A DNA stretch of 64,000 nucleotides from Gammaproteobacteria bacterium (GCA_018820765.1 JAHJNN010000018.1:1-64000); one strand, 5' to 3'; counted from the stretch's first letter, positions 18,101-24,545 are shown. Notes: generated by a model not told the origin, from the sequence alone. Numbers and translations: made by a program.

Positions 18101-19705
18101 CAGACCGAGACGATCAACGCCAGCACCAAGACCTGGAGCTACCTGTACGACAACCTCGACCGCCTGACCGAGGCGAACGACGGCACCGCCGAGACCTACG
18201 GCTACGACATCTTCGGCAATCGCAGGACGAAGACCAGGGGAGCCACGACAACGGCGTATCTGTATGACGATGCGCATCAGTTGAGCGAGATCAGGGACGG
18301 ATCGGATACAGGGACGCTGACCGGCGCGGCGGTGCACGACGCCGACGGGCACATGGTCAAGCTGTGTGAGGTATCGAGCGGCGGCACCATCACCCAGCCC
18401 GCAGGCGACTGCACCGCCAGCGGCACCGGCGCGACCACGCTGGCTTTGGTGTGGAACGCACTCGACCACCTCAACACCGCGACAAGAACCGGCGCCAATG
18501 CCATAGCGGAAAGCTACGCCTACGACGACAGCGGCAGACGGATCAGCAAGACCAGCGCAGGGACCACGACGAGCTACCTGTACGAGGGCGACGCGATTCA
18601 CGCCGAGTGGACGGGCAGCATTAGCGGAAACCCGACAGCCGCTTACGTCCACGGGGCAGGCATCGATGAGCCGCTGCTGCGGCTCACCGGAACCACCAGC
18701 AGCCCGGCAGCAACGCAGGCGGCTTACCTGCAGGATGGACTCGGCAGTGTCGTCGGTACGACAAACGTAACCGGCACGCTGACCGCGAACCAGCGCTTCG
18801 ATGCGTGGGGCAACAAGACCACGAGCAGCGGCACGATTCCGCAGTACGGCTATACCGGGCGTGAGCCTGATGCGACGGGGATGACGTTCTACCGGGCGCG
18901 ATACTACCACCCAGGCATCGCAAGGTTCGCATCGAGAGATCCGATGGGGATGGCGGATTCAGTATCGCCTTATGCCTACGTGGCGAACAACCCCATCAAC
19001 CTGATTGATCCGATGGGCTTGGAAGCGCTGCTGTCAGGCACGCCCATGTCAGCGGCGTATTGGAACATGCTGGCCGATGCGAGCTTCTACACCGGTATAC
19101 AAACCGACGTTCGGGACGGGGGCAACAGCGGGACGTTCACGCCGGGGCAGCAGAGTTTGCAGAATGCGAGCGGCTCCAGCACCCTGGATAAAGTTCAGTT
19201 CGGCCTCGACCTTCTCGGATTAACTGAGCCCTTCGGCGTGGCCGCCGACTTGGTCAATGCGGGTATCTCTTATGGCAGGGGGGATGCGCTTGGTGGGTCA
19301 CTCTCCCTGGGCGCGGCCATACCTGTGATCGGGGCAGCAGCAACAACCGGAAAGCTCGGCTCGAAAGCTGCTGATGTGTTGCAGGCGAACAAAGCGGCAG
19401 GCGATGCGTTCGAGCAAGCCATTGGGACTGAATTGAGGGCAACACACGAAATTGCCGTCCCACAAATAACAATCAAAACTCCCAGTGGCACACGTACACG
19501 CGTGGACTACGTAACTCGGGATGGAACCCAAATTGGCTGTGTGGAGTGCAAGGCTTCAGCGACTGCCCCTTTAACCAGTAATCAAGCTTCAGGTTTTCCT
19601 GAAATCCTGCAAAATGGCGGAGTTGTTGTTGGCAAGGGCAAACCTGGCGTTCCTGGCGGCACGGTTATTCCGCCAGGCACCCAAGTCATAATCCGGCGGC
19701 CATAA
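12182..19705 (+). CDS. Giant secreted RHS-repeat protein with transglutaminase-like domain and nuclease tip
   Basis: 2507-aa polymorphic-toxin-type protein. It has an N-terminal Sec signal (LILTAVISLSALAATAA) and a charged helical region to about residue 180. A transglutaminase-like domain spans about 260-420: TDQASLLAALLRASNIPVRY, then LAHVWVEACLP with the His, then RWVPLDPSYK with the Asp; the usual Cys is missing. DUF6531 starts near 980 (GDPVNMVTGNLIHSERDIAI). Dozens of RHS/YD repeats form the shell. The RHS core ends near 2250-2285 (RYYHPGIARFASRDPMGM, then LIDPMGLEALL). The variable tip ends in a PD-(D/E)XK-type nuclease (RTRVDYVTRDGTQIGCVECK, about 2437-2456), so a DNase is likely. The immunity gene follows after 10 nt. 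No type VI genes are near, so delivery presumably relies on Sec and the outer membrane. Confidence 0.88.
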   Translation: MSCPTLHRLILTAVISLSALAATAAPHQEIAPMPAEAVQAVRDAQHGRPDPMAMALDRHLREGLELADRGERAAAKFKQKSAKALEIQTALASRQAEAAAKRQEMLILRDEVLARLDREAEALTAQGKSGEASQAVKFKQKLATRFNTITQDLDDLSKADKTNLDARAKRAANRIKSWLAARPVEPLPQPNWKQAEPVAPIALPPARNVPSFVSDAAWLMQQKIASRNGFVQVALRDTPAEATACGYAAGDLADTAEAPKAHPDIVALAKQLDYNPVRMFEWVNQNIKFEPYYGSMKGAVGTLWSKSGGATDQASLLAALLRASNIPVRYVRGNISVLDNAALGAGGRGPRWVGAKSYQAAASVLANNGNPSAGYGSNSISLAHVWVEACLPYAAYRGTALDDSGHRWVPLDPSYKDQRYQTGVAVDGTFDFNYSNWLASRLDANGNYTLPQEAFEDQVATHAKTKAPNYANTTLEDVPYKSEIKRQRYDILPIVPPYEVLQYTSWSGVANESAETAALPERHKYRLLVAVKKLNDSLLAQKTLDLAELASKRLTLSFKGATPTDQTAFDTWFNAVDPAVSPTCATTVNMVPSIKLEGAEQTSEAGSGNTLLCSKDNKLTLTVTLAELGASATRANATYANIGAANLHALHAYAWHTSDTYLAKRSDQLLTNVRANSSNPNADRDGIEGEFLNIAASKYSRYVADANQRVGGLFGESGTLGTSLGLTAAQVKVNYLFDLPYGLFRKGFLIDWPGNVSTSTRLDTPSTTDKRAFKLSGFAASAYEAYIWNEVANLDAISTTRGLQFADEQNIEILQINTSTDWTNNKCKLTNTCASGALNTNPAGTNYSASHVSQIETQYVNQGYKLTIPRRLLQYPDASGWLGATFYGEKFVTSGTSSASFPINGYSGGVTIDPSGSTSGTTGSTDGSSSGGYPVGDPWGSLYNPSLGTGIQADPFAPTFAQQSGINGYQTANGFGTGTSASGDPVNMVTGNLIHSERDIAIKGRGGLPLVFERWYNSKSTKDGPLGFGWTHSFNHSLRFYGVESGVAKVSWTDGTGGERFFSTANHVSGNISVGAAFSGTAGVYATLERLTGGTYRLTERSGMQYVFESVNATATDTSQKSRLLSIADKNGNTLTLSYTAATGCTGTYVCKVTDSLNRALTFTYNGSRISQIADFTGRTWQYTYDTNNDLVTFKNSLAVAGTQPAVTYQYYGSLDGTKLAHAMKQYQLPRGNGMRFEYYANGRVFRHTPFDTTGSLKTDHATTFAWTEFRREAKQIDALGNERRFLFDANGNPLSITDEAGAETSYTYDTTAGRTHLRQSKTDPQGMTTAYAYDTLGNLSDVTLPSTRTLQYRDHTAYGQPKRVKDADGNWTLNRFNSAGNLTDVIRVKAGVTPTADTKPANADILAWTQFQADSAGNPVKTRSLRDWTTTTLGDATSGTGPSLETAWDANKLNRVSVTRRGDTDGTPVSLETDVYTDFVHDTLGRMTRGPDQNWYAADTLYDPLDRPIKTPDGRGHQWDTVYDANGNPLTVGLTINGAYLDGYYAAWDDLDRLDRKVDYAGNATLTQYDPLGRVSQITEADGYTIGFDRDAIGRVTGAYNQEGHRASLSLDADGRPRSSTDPNNLTTSYEYYHASEDGRLKKTTLPTVTGQAQGKAAEIASYDGQGRPTKINATAADGTLRDSYRFYDELGRLTREVGPQVSTTDSSRPVSCTVYTALSDVKEIWAGSTTDTTSKTCDLIGDANLKKQVSRTYDDFGRKLSETDQNGKVWKWTWNLHNQLVSSQTPTQIAAGQSTTYAYGTKGVTGETQGQLKQRSVPGAQTAVYTRDALGFVTKAETKNGSNSLVVAYDYAYDPAKRLQSVTDSRGNKQLSYTWTPGGRLAMVADSDGHQASMSYDATGRLASVTAPNGETIGFSYDAGGRLVETRLNSGQRTTQSWFEDGGLKQKQNLFNTTVLTSHLYTLDNQGRRSGQTETINASTKTWSYLYDNLDRLTEANDGTAETYGYDIFGNRRTKTRGATTTAYLYDDAHQLSEIRDGSDTGTLTGAAVHDADGHMVKLCEVSSGGTITQPAGDCTASGTGATTLALVWNALDHLNTATRTGANAIAESYAYDDSGRRISKTSAGTTTSYLYEGDAIHAEWTGSISGNPTAAYVHGAGIDEPLLRLTGTTSSPAATQAAYLQDGLGSVVGTTNVTGTLTANQRFDAWGNKTTSSGTIPQYGYTGREPDATGMTFYRARYYHPGIARFASRDPMGMADSVSPYAYVANNPINLIDPMGLEALLSGTPMSAAYWNMLADASFYTGIQTDVRDGGNSGTFTPGQQSLQNASGSSTLDKVQFGLDLLGLTEPFGVAADLVNAGISYGRGDALGGSLSLGAAIPVIGAAATTGKLGSKAADVLQANKAAGDAFEQAIGTELRATHEIAVPQITIKTPSGTRTRVDYVTRDGTQIGCVECKASATAPLTSNQASGFPEILQNGGVVVGKGKPGVPGGTVIPPGTQVIIRRP

Positions 19706-19715
19706 GGAGTGGTGT

Positions 19716-20072
19716 GTGCGATTAACAGATACAAATACAGTTGATTTTCTCGGGTTAGAGAAAGATACAGGATATGTGGTGCTGACCCTTGTCGATGATT
19801 TTGATTGGGTGGACGACATACAGCACCTTTCCCTGTTGCAATCAAAGGTTAATCGCTATTTTGATTTTATTGAGAGTGGCGAAGTGTACGAACAATTACG
19901 AGAAACTACTGGCCGTGAGGTGGGCAAAGAAACTCCTATCAAGATCAGTATTCTGGCAAAGCATGAGCCAAGTAGCGAAGGCCGTAGATTTATGGAGCAT
20001 TTGGCACATGTAGCCGAGGATGCCGGTATGAGTTTTTCATTCAAGGTGATACCTGTAGATGGCGTGTACTGA
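19716..20072 (+). CDS. DUF6572-type protein, probable immunity to the RHS nuclease tip
   Basis: 118 aa, GTG start at 19716 with AAGGAG six nt upstream. The sequence DTNTVDFLGLEKDTGYVVL, then LVDDFDWVDDIQHLSLLQSK, then YFDFIESGEVYEQL follows the DUF6572 pattern, a small cytosolic family found next to polymorphic toxins. It lies 10 nt after the RHS stop codon, on the same strand, and is clearly more AT-rich than the RHS core, as toxin-tip cassettes usually are. The cognate-immunity role is inferred from position; binding to the nuclease tip is untested. Confidence 0.72.
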   Translation: MRLTDTNTVDFLGLEKDTGYVVLTLVDDFDWVDDIQHLSLLQSKVNRYFDFIESGEVYEQLRETTGREVGKETPIKISILAKHEPSSEGRRFMEHLAHVAEDAGMSFSFKVIPVDGVY

Positions 20073-20120
20073 ATTTTGTGTGAGCGGACCTTTTCAGGAA
20101 ACTGCTGATTCCTTGTCCGG
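20069..20120 (+). repeat. IS256-like end repeat, copy 1
   Basis: About 52 bp starting in the stop codon of the DUF6572 gene. It aligns with 20962-21011 through the blocks TTTTGTGTRARCGGACCTTT, CAGGAAACTGC and CTTGTCCGG, with a few mismatches and a short indel. In copy 2 the same sequence leads directly into the start of an IS256-type transposase, so this is probably the left end of such an element that has lost its body. Confidence 0.7.
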
Positions 20121-20122
20121 GT

Positions 20123-20413
20123 CAAGCTAGGGGACATTTATTGGGCAATCAGCTTGGTGGTTCTGGAAGCGATGCTCGTAACCTTGTAACCATTCAGCAG
20201 AATCCCGCTAACTCTCCGGTTATGCGGGGTTATGAGAATCAAGTTCGCTCAGCGGTAGAGCAAGGCCAAGTTGTGAGGTATTCGGCCACGCCAATCTATA
20301 ACGGGTCGGAACTTGCGCCACGCGGTATCAAAATCAATGGCTCTGGTTCGCAAGGATTTACACTTGACGTTACGATCCTTAACCCGCTTCTTAACAGCTC
20401 AATACTGATTGAC
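20123..20413 (+). pseudogene. Orphan RHS toxin-tip remnant (C-terminal half of a DNA/RNA non-specific endonuclease)
   Basis: An open frame without its own convincing start. Just after the IS-end repeat it reads QARGHLLGNQLGGSGSDARN, then LVTIQQNPANSPVMRGYENQ and PIYNGSELAPRGIKINGSGS. This is the characteristic C-terminal half of NucA/Colicin-type DNA/RNA non-specific endonuclease toxins attached to RHS proteins. The metal-binding N-terminal half (DRGH-type) and any RHS linker are missing. The frame runs without a stop into the immunity gene, which normal toxins do not do, so the cassette has been truncated and fused during displacement. Confidence 0.7.
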
Positions 20414-20947
20414 ATGAGCATCGAGCAGTTAGAAAAAATACTGGAGCCGCCAATTGACCCTGTAGACCGTCCTGTGGCTAATGGCTGGTCTGCCGTCGAG
20501 AAAAAGCTTGGCAAATTACCAGATGACTATAAGCGTTTTATAGAGATGTATGGGACAGGAAGCATTGACGGTTTTGTGTGGATTTTTAATCCATTCGCGG
20601 CTAATAAAAATCTAAATTTGTTGGATCAGGTACTAATAAAAATTAGCGCGTTGAGTGATCTTGGCGATACCTTTGGCGAGGCGATTCCTTTCCCGTTATT
20701 CCCGAAGCCAAATGGTCTTTTACCATTTGGCGTAACTGATAATGGTGACGTTCTGTTTTGGCAAGCGGCGAGTAATCCTGCTGGCTGGAAAGTCATCATC
20801 AACGCGGCAAGAGAACCAAAGTGGAAACAATACGATGTGGGTATCACCGACTTGCTGACGGGATTGCTATCACGACAAATGATTTGTGAGGTATTTCCTG
20901 GTGACTTCCCAAGTGATCGACCAGTGTTTTACCCGAGTGTCTTGTAA
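20414..20947 (+). CDS. SMI1/KNR4 (SUKH) family immunity protein
   Basis: 177 aa if translation begins at ATG 20414 (MSIEQLEKILEPPIDPVDRP). The same frame extends 91 codons upstream through the toxin remnant. SUKH hallmarks are the N-terminal WSAVEKKLGKLPDDYKRFIE, then YGTGSIDGFVWIFNPF and the central PFGVTDNGDVLFWQ. SUKH proteins are common immunity proteins for RHS/CdiA nuclease toxins and act in the cytosol by binding the toxin. It now stands next to a broken toxin tip, so it would be an orphan immunity gene that could protect against siblings still carrying the intact tip. Confidence 0.75.
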   Translation: MSIEQLEKILEPPIDPVDRPVANGWSAVEKKLGKLPDDYKRFIEMYGTGSIDGFVWIFNPFAANKNLNLLDQVLIKISALSDLGDTFGEAIPFPLFPKPNGLLPFGVTDNGDVLFWQAASNPAGWKVIINAAREPKWKQYDVGITDLLTGLLSRQMICEVFPGDFPSDRPVFYPSVL

Positions 20948-20961
20948 GTGTCGGGCCTGTC

Positions 20962-21011
20962 CTGAGTTTTGTGTAAACGGACCTTTGGCAGGAAACTGCC
21001 GACTTGTCCGG
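20962..21011 (+). repeat. IS256-like end repeat, copy 2
   Basis: About 50 bp starting 15 nt after the SUKH stop codon, related to 20069-20120. It ends 7 bp before the ATG of a truncated IS256-type transposase, which identifies it as the element's left end. The two copies flank the orphan toxin/immunity module as direct repeats and could have served as recombination sites. Confidence 0.7.
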
Positions 21012-21018
21012 AGACACA

Positions 21019-21072
21019 ATGAGCACCAAGAAACACGACGTACCTGACGCCTTGCTGGCCAGCCTGCTGGCC
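21019..21072 (+). pseudogene. IS256-family transposase, N-terminal stub
   Basis: The reading frame MSTKKHDVPDALLASLLA is the recognisable N-terminus of IS256-type transposases. The usual continuation (a YxxPEDLxGxxGLLKxL-like segment) is absent, and the sequence switches to an unrelated one. No DDE domain or right end follows before the PLD gene, so only about 18 codons survive. Confidence 0.6.
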
Positions 21073-21226
21073 GTACACCGGGCTTGTGATGTAATTTCAA
21101 TTGTCTGGTGTACGGTTCTGAACGTGGCTTCGAAGGTGTGTCTAGGAAATCGGTCAATTTATCTTGAGCGCAGGACGCCGCAGCTAGTGACGCGCTTACC
21201 CAATATATTCCTTGGAGGAGAGACGC

Positions 21227-22873
21227 ATGCGCAAGCTGAAGACAAATTCACAGGACGATTTTCGCGTCAAAGCTTATGCGGGCACCAACGGAGTTCTGCT
21301 GGCTTTTGATCTCGCGGAATCGCGACGGCAGGGCTTGCTGGGCTTTGCGATCGAGCAGAAGGAAGGCTCGCAGAAATGGCAGTGGCTGCTCAACAGCCTG
21401 ACGTTCCCGGACCGAGCGCACACCTTGCCGAAGTGGAATGCCACGCCGAGCAACATTGCACCGATCCAGAAATTCCGATGGGCAGACTACAGTATCGAAG
21501 CGAACACAGCATGCAAGTACCGCGTGCACCTGGTCTACGGTACGCCGGATGCGCCCGAGCTGGGCGAGTCGCTCGAAGTGACTGTGACCACTGACGACGG
21601 CAAGCCCAAGGACCATCGGGTGATCTTCAATCGCGCAGTTGCCGCAAGCCAGTCCTTCGGACGCCAGTTCCCCAAACTCGACGCGCTGCTTAGCGCCAAT
21701 AAAGACCTGCCCATCGAGGACTGGCCGGCGAAGCCGCGGAACTGGCTTCAGCACGGCCTGCTCGATCAAATCCTCGCGTTCATCGAGCGAGCCAAGAGCG
21801 ACAAGTGGACGCTCGACATTGCCATCTATGAGTACGAACTCAAGGCCATCGTCGATGCCGTGAACGCGGCGCACAAGCGCGGTGTGAAAGTGCGAGTGCT
21901 TTATCATGCCAAGGCGGGAGACGAGCAGACGGAGCAGAATGAAGCGAGTCTCAAGAAGATCCCCGCAGCAAAGAAGCGTGCGCGGGAAACGCAGAAAATA
22001 TTTCACGACAAGTTTATCGTACTCGGCAAGATCAACGCTGCCGGCGATCATGTTCCCCGGGCGGTGTTGTGCGGCAGTACCAATTTCACCGAGAACGGCG
22101 TCTACCGGCAGGCCAACGTCGTGCATGTTGCCGATGACAAGTCCATCGCTGCCAGCTATCTGCAACTGTTCGACGTGATCTGGGATGATCCTGCCGACGT
22201 CGCCGCCACGCGTAAATGGATCAGCACGAACAACCCGATAGACCCGACGCAGGCGCTGTTCGCAGGGTTCTCGCCGCGCTCTGGCGGCGCAGACCTTGCC
22301 GAGTTCATCAACATTATCAACGCGGCCGACAAGGACCTGCTGTTCGCCACGGCGTTCATGCTGCCCGAGGCCATCCTCGATGCCCTGCTTGGCGCAGAGA
22401 ACGACGATGTGCTGCGCTATGGCATTCAGAACACCGCCAGCCGCATCACGGGATTTCATGCGGACAGAACCGCTGAATTCACCGCCACAGCCTTGCTCTC
22501 GAAGGGACTGGAAGGTTGGGTGAAGGAGGGCTTGAAAGGACAGCGGGGCAATCTGCTGGTGCACCTCAAGGCCATCGTTGCCAACTTCACCACCGACGCC
22601 CCCGTGGTGGTCAGCGGCAGTCACAACCTCAGCGCCGCCGCGAGCAACGGCAATGACGAGAATTACCTCATCATCCGTGGCGACACCGATCTGGCGGATC
22701 GCTATGGCCTGGAGATACTGCGCTTCTACGAGCACTACCGGTTTCGTTACTATGCCAAGCTGCTCAAGCTGAAGCAGGTCCGCCCGTTGGCCATTGACGG
22801 CAGTTGGGCTGATGCCTACTACACGGACGGTAGCCTCAAGGCGCTGTCTAGGCTGCGCTTCTCCGGGAGGTAG
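21227..22873 (+). CDS. Phospholipase D-like (PLD-fold) protein with two HKD half-sites
   Basis: 548 aa. ATG 21227 is preceded by GGAGGAG at 21214-21220. It carries two PLD half-sites. The first is HDKFIVLGKINAAGD followed by CGSTNFTENG (about residues 260-295). The second is HLKAIVANFTTD followed by VSGSHNLSAAASNGNDEN (about 446-485), where the Lys is kept but the second Asp position differs. The N-terminal about 150 residues look like a beta-rich accessory domain. PLD-fold proteins include nucleases, some used in phage defence, as well as phospholipases; substrate cannot be told from sequence. It lacks a signal peptide, so it is cytosolic. It sits alone downstream of an IS remnant, as cargo of the element. 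Confidence 0.75.
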   Translation: MRKLKTNSQDDFRVKAYAGTNGVLLAFDLAESRRQGLLGFAIEQKEGSQKWQWLLNSLTFPDRAHTLPKWNATPSNIAPIQKFRWADYSIEANTACKYRVHLVYGTPDAPELGESLEVTVTTDDGKPKDHRVIFNRAVAASQSFGRQFPKLDALLSANKDLPIEDWPAKPRNWLQHGLLDQILAFIERAKSDKWTLDIAIYEYELKAIVDAVNAAHKRGVKVRVLYHAKAGDEQTEQNEASLKKIPAAKKRARETQKIFHDKFIVLGKINAAGDHVPRAVLCGSTNFTENGVYRQANVVHVADDKSIAASYLQLFDVIWDDPADVAATRKWISTNNPIDPTQALFAGFSPRSGGADLAEFINIINAADKDLLFATAFMLPEAILDALLGAENDDVLRYGIQNTASRITGFHADRTAEFTATALLSKGLEGWVKEGLKGQRGNLLVHLKAIVANFTTDAPVVVSGSHNLSAAASNGNDENYLIIRGDTDLADRYGLEILRFYEHYRFRYYAKLLKLKQVRPLAIDGSWADAYYTDGSLKALSRLRFSGR

Positions 22874-23276
22874 GCATCAGAGAGCTTTTGCAGCCAGCGT
22901 CAACCTGACGCATGGATGTTAGGCGATGGACGGGCCGCGCTGCTGCCCGAATTCCCAAGAGGCACCCCACTGCTGCGTACCCCGACCGTCATCGAGAAAC
23001 GCGAAGCGTCCGCTGGCGAGTTGCGCTCTTTGTCCGGCCATTTTTAGCCCTTAACCAGTAAGCCGTTTCCCCTTAAGCCCCCAGTGTTCCTTTGTGTTCG
23101 CGTCTATTCAAGCGAACAAGCCCTTTCGGGTAAGTCCCTTGGCCCTTATTGGTTTTTCCTTTTTTGGGCAACCGATCATTTTATCCATTTCTGATTTTGT
23201 TTTCAGCAATCAATCAAAAAAACATTCTTTTGATTTCCGCTGGAAGCGGGATGAGCGCATCCCTAGCATTCGCCCC
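22874..23276. promoter_or_regulatory. Leader region of the rightward transfer operon
   Basis: 403 nt without a supported gene. The first half is GC-rich. The second half is T-rich and contains copy 2 of the 22-bp element at 23202-23223. The promoter of the 20-kb pilus/secretion operon must lie here, but no textbook -35/-10 pair stands out. A frame continues for 57 codons after the PLD stop codon; see rejected items. Confidence 0.5.
23202..23223 (+). promoter_or_regulatory. 22-bp element shared by both transfer operons, copy 2
   Basis: TTCAGCAATCAATC, seven A, then C: identical in all 22 positions to the minus-strand copy at 9155-9176. It lies 53 nt upstream of the first gene of the rightward tra operon and points toward it, the same relative arrangement as the copy ahead of the traI operon. 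Confidence 0.65.
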
Positions 23277-23741
23277 ATGGTTTCCCTCTCCTCCCCTTGG
23301 GTTGTCCTCCTGACGGCCCTTTTTTATACCCAAGCCCACGCCTTCTGTTTTGATGAGGCGGGGGCGATGTACGGGGTCTCACCACTATTGCTGAAGGCGG
23401 TGGCCCAAGTTGAGTCGAATATGAGACCGCATGCGGTTAACAGCACTCACACAGCGAGTACGCAGTCTCAGGACATTGGGCTGATGCAGATCAATACCCG
23501 GTGGCTGCGGAGAAACCCAATCAAGTCACTCGGATACACCGAGGCCCACCTCTACGATGCCTGTACGAGCGTCAAGCTGGGTGCCTGGGTGCTGGCGAAC
23601 AACTTCAATCGATATGGCGCTTCGTGGGAAGCAGTCGGTGCCTACAACGCGGCATGCACGCGACTAACAGGCGATGCATGCCGCCGCGCACGAAATAGCT
23701 ATGCCTGGAAAGTCTACCAAGCAATGAGGAAATCCTCATGA
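23277..23741 (+). CDS. Lytic transglycosylase (VirB1/TraT-type), opens the wall for the pilus
   Basis: 154 aa from ATG 23277. It has a signal peptide (SPWVVLLTALFYTQAHA), then an SLT domain: AGAMYGVSPLLLKAVAQVES with the catalytic Glu, DIGLMQINTRWLR (the GLMQIN motif), and YGASWEAVGAYNAACT. It would cleave peptidoglycan in the periplasm to let the type IV channel pass. The start is uncertain: no good ribosome site precedes 23277, and the frame is open to 23094, but the signal peptide fits only the later start. Its stop overlaps the next ATG by 4 nt. Confidence 0.85.
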   Translation: MVSLSSPWVVLLTALFYTQAHAFCFDEAGAMYGVSPLLLKAVAQVESNMRPHAVNSTHTASTQSQDIGLMQINTRWLRRNPIKSLGYTEAHLYDACTSVKLGAWVLANNFNRYGASWEAVGAYNAACTRLTGDACRRARNSYAWKVYQAMRKSS

Positions 23742-24259
23742 AATGCAAGTTCACATTGCTTGCCCTGATCTGGGCAGGTTCGTCGATGGCTGCCGACTGG
23801 CAGGTGACGCAATCTGATTCCATTAGCGCTTATGTCATGTGTCATGCAGGCGATTGCCTCGTAAGGACGGCGAAGGTGTTTGACCTTCCTGTACCCGTCC
23901 CCATGCCCGCGAGGAAATCGGATAGCGCTGCTAAGCCGGTCGCTGTGAGCTCTTCTACTTCAGTTCGATTTGCGTTGGCATCGGCTCGGCTCAGTCAGAC
24001 CGAGAAAGCCAAGCTCCATGCATTTCTCGAACGGCATCGTGACGCGAGACGTTTTCTGATTCTTGGCAGCACAGATCAGGTTGGCAAGAAACGATTTAAC
24101 GAAACCCTGGCGTACAAGCGCGGGATAGCGGTCGCGGCTTTTATGCGCGCAAACGGAGTCCAGAAAAGGAATATCAAAGTCGATTCGCGATGCTGCATCG
24201 AGTATCCGCCCAGCACGAACCCTAGCGCAAGACGTGCGGTGATCAGCATTAACGAATAG
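23738..24259 (+). CDS. OmpA/MotB-family periplasmic protein
   Basis: 173 aa with signal peptide (CKFTLLALIWAGSSMAA). The C-terminal half (about residues 85-170) is an OmpA-like peptidoglycan-binding domain: SVRFALASARLSQTEKAKL, then ILGSTDQVGKKRFNETLAYK, ending in PSARRAVISINE. The Asp and Arg of this fold that hold diaminopimelate are present in spirit (TDQVG, ARRAV). Two adjacent Cys (DSRCCIEY) are unusual. It overlaps the lytic transglycosylase gene and probably anchors part of the transfer apparatus to the cell wall. The exact family is not one I can name. Confidence 0.7.
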   Translation: MKCKFTLLALIWAGSSMAADWQVTQSDSISAYVMCHAGDCLVRTAKVFDLPVPVPMPARKSDSAAKPVAVSSSTSVRFALASARLSQTEKAKLHAFLERHRDARRFLILGSTDQVGKKRFNETLAYKRGIAVAAFMRANGVQKRNIKVDSRCCIEYPPSTNPSARRAVISINE

Positions 24260-24268
24260 GGATTGGGA

Positions 24269-24508
24269 ATGACAAAAAACACTACTGAGCCGGGATACAA
24301 GGCAGTCCTCGTGCGCGAGGAAACCAAACTCAAGCTGCAGATGCTTGGGAGAGCCCTTCCCAACAGAAACCTGTTCTTGGAAGGGCGGCTGGCCACAGCC
24401 GCCATTGAATACTGTCTGAACGATGAGACAGCGAGGCAAGCCATGCTGGATTTGGTGCGCAACATCGTGATGCGAGACCTTGAGACTGCTGAGACACCGG
24501 GACCATGA
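24269..24508 (+). CDS. Small ribbon-helix-helix-like protein ahead of the pilin gene
   Basis: 79 aa, ATG 24269 with GGGA before it. The order of a short strand (YKAVLVREET), a helix (KLKLQMLGRAL) and a second helix (GRLATAAIEYCLND) resembles the ribbon-helix-helix fold of small DNA-binding regulators such as TraY or CopG. No close family is recognised. It sits 37 nt upstream of the pilin gene in the transfer operon, where a regulator or oriT-binding accessory factor would fit; this is inference. Confidence 0.5.
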   Translation: MTKNTTEPGYKAVLVREETKLKLQMLGRALPNRNLFLEGRLATAAIEYCLNDETARQAMLDLVRNIVMRDLETAETPGP

Positions 24509-24545
24509 GACCCATCTTTCAATACATACGCTCAAGGAGAATCAA

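Noticed and set aside
11930-18910. Long antisense ORFs (up to 751 and 709 codons) on the minus strand opposite the RHS and cyclase-fold genes
   Set aside because: They mirror the codon structure of GC-rich, repeat-rich genes, are dominated by Gly/Val/Ala, and lack ribosome sites or recognisable domains. The plus-strand proteins are unambiguous.
22874-23047. 57-codon in-frame continuation after the PLD stop codon (containing ALLPEFPRGTPLLRTPTVIE)
   Set aside because: No family recognised and an open stretch of this length is not unusual at this base composition; readthrough cannot be supported.
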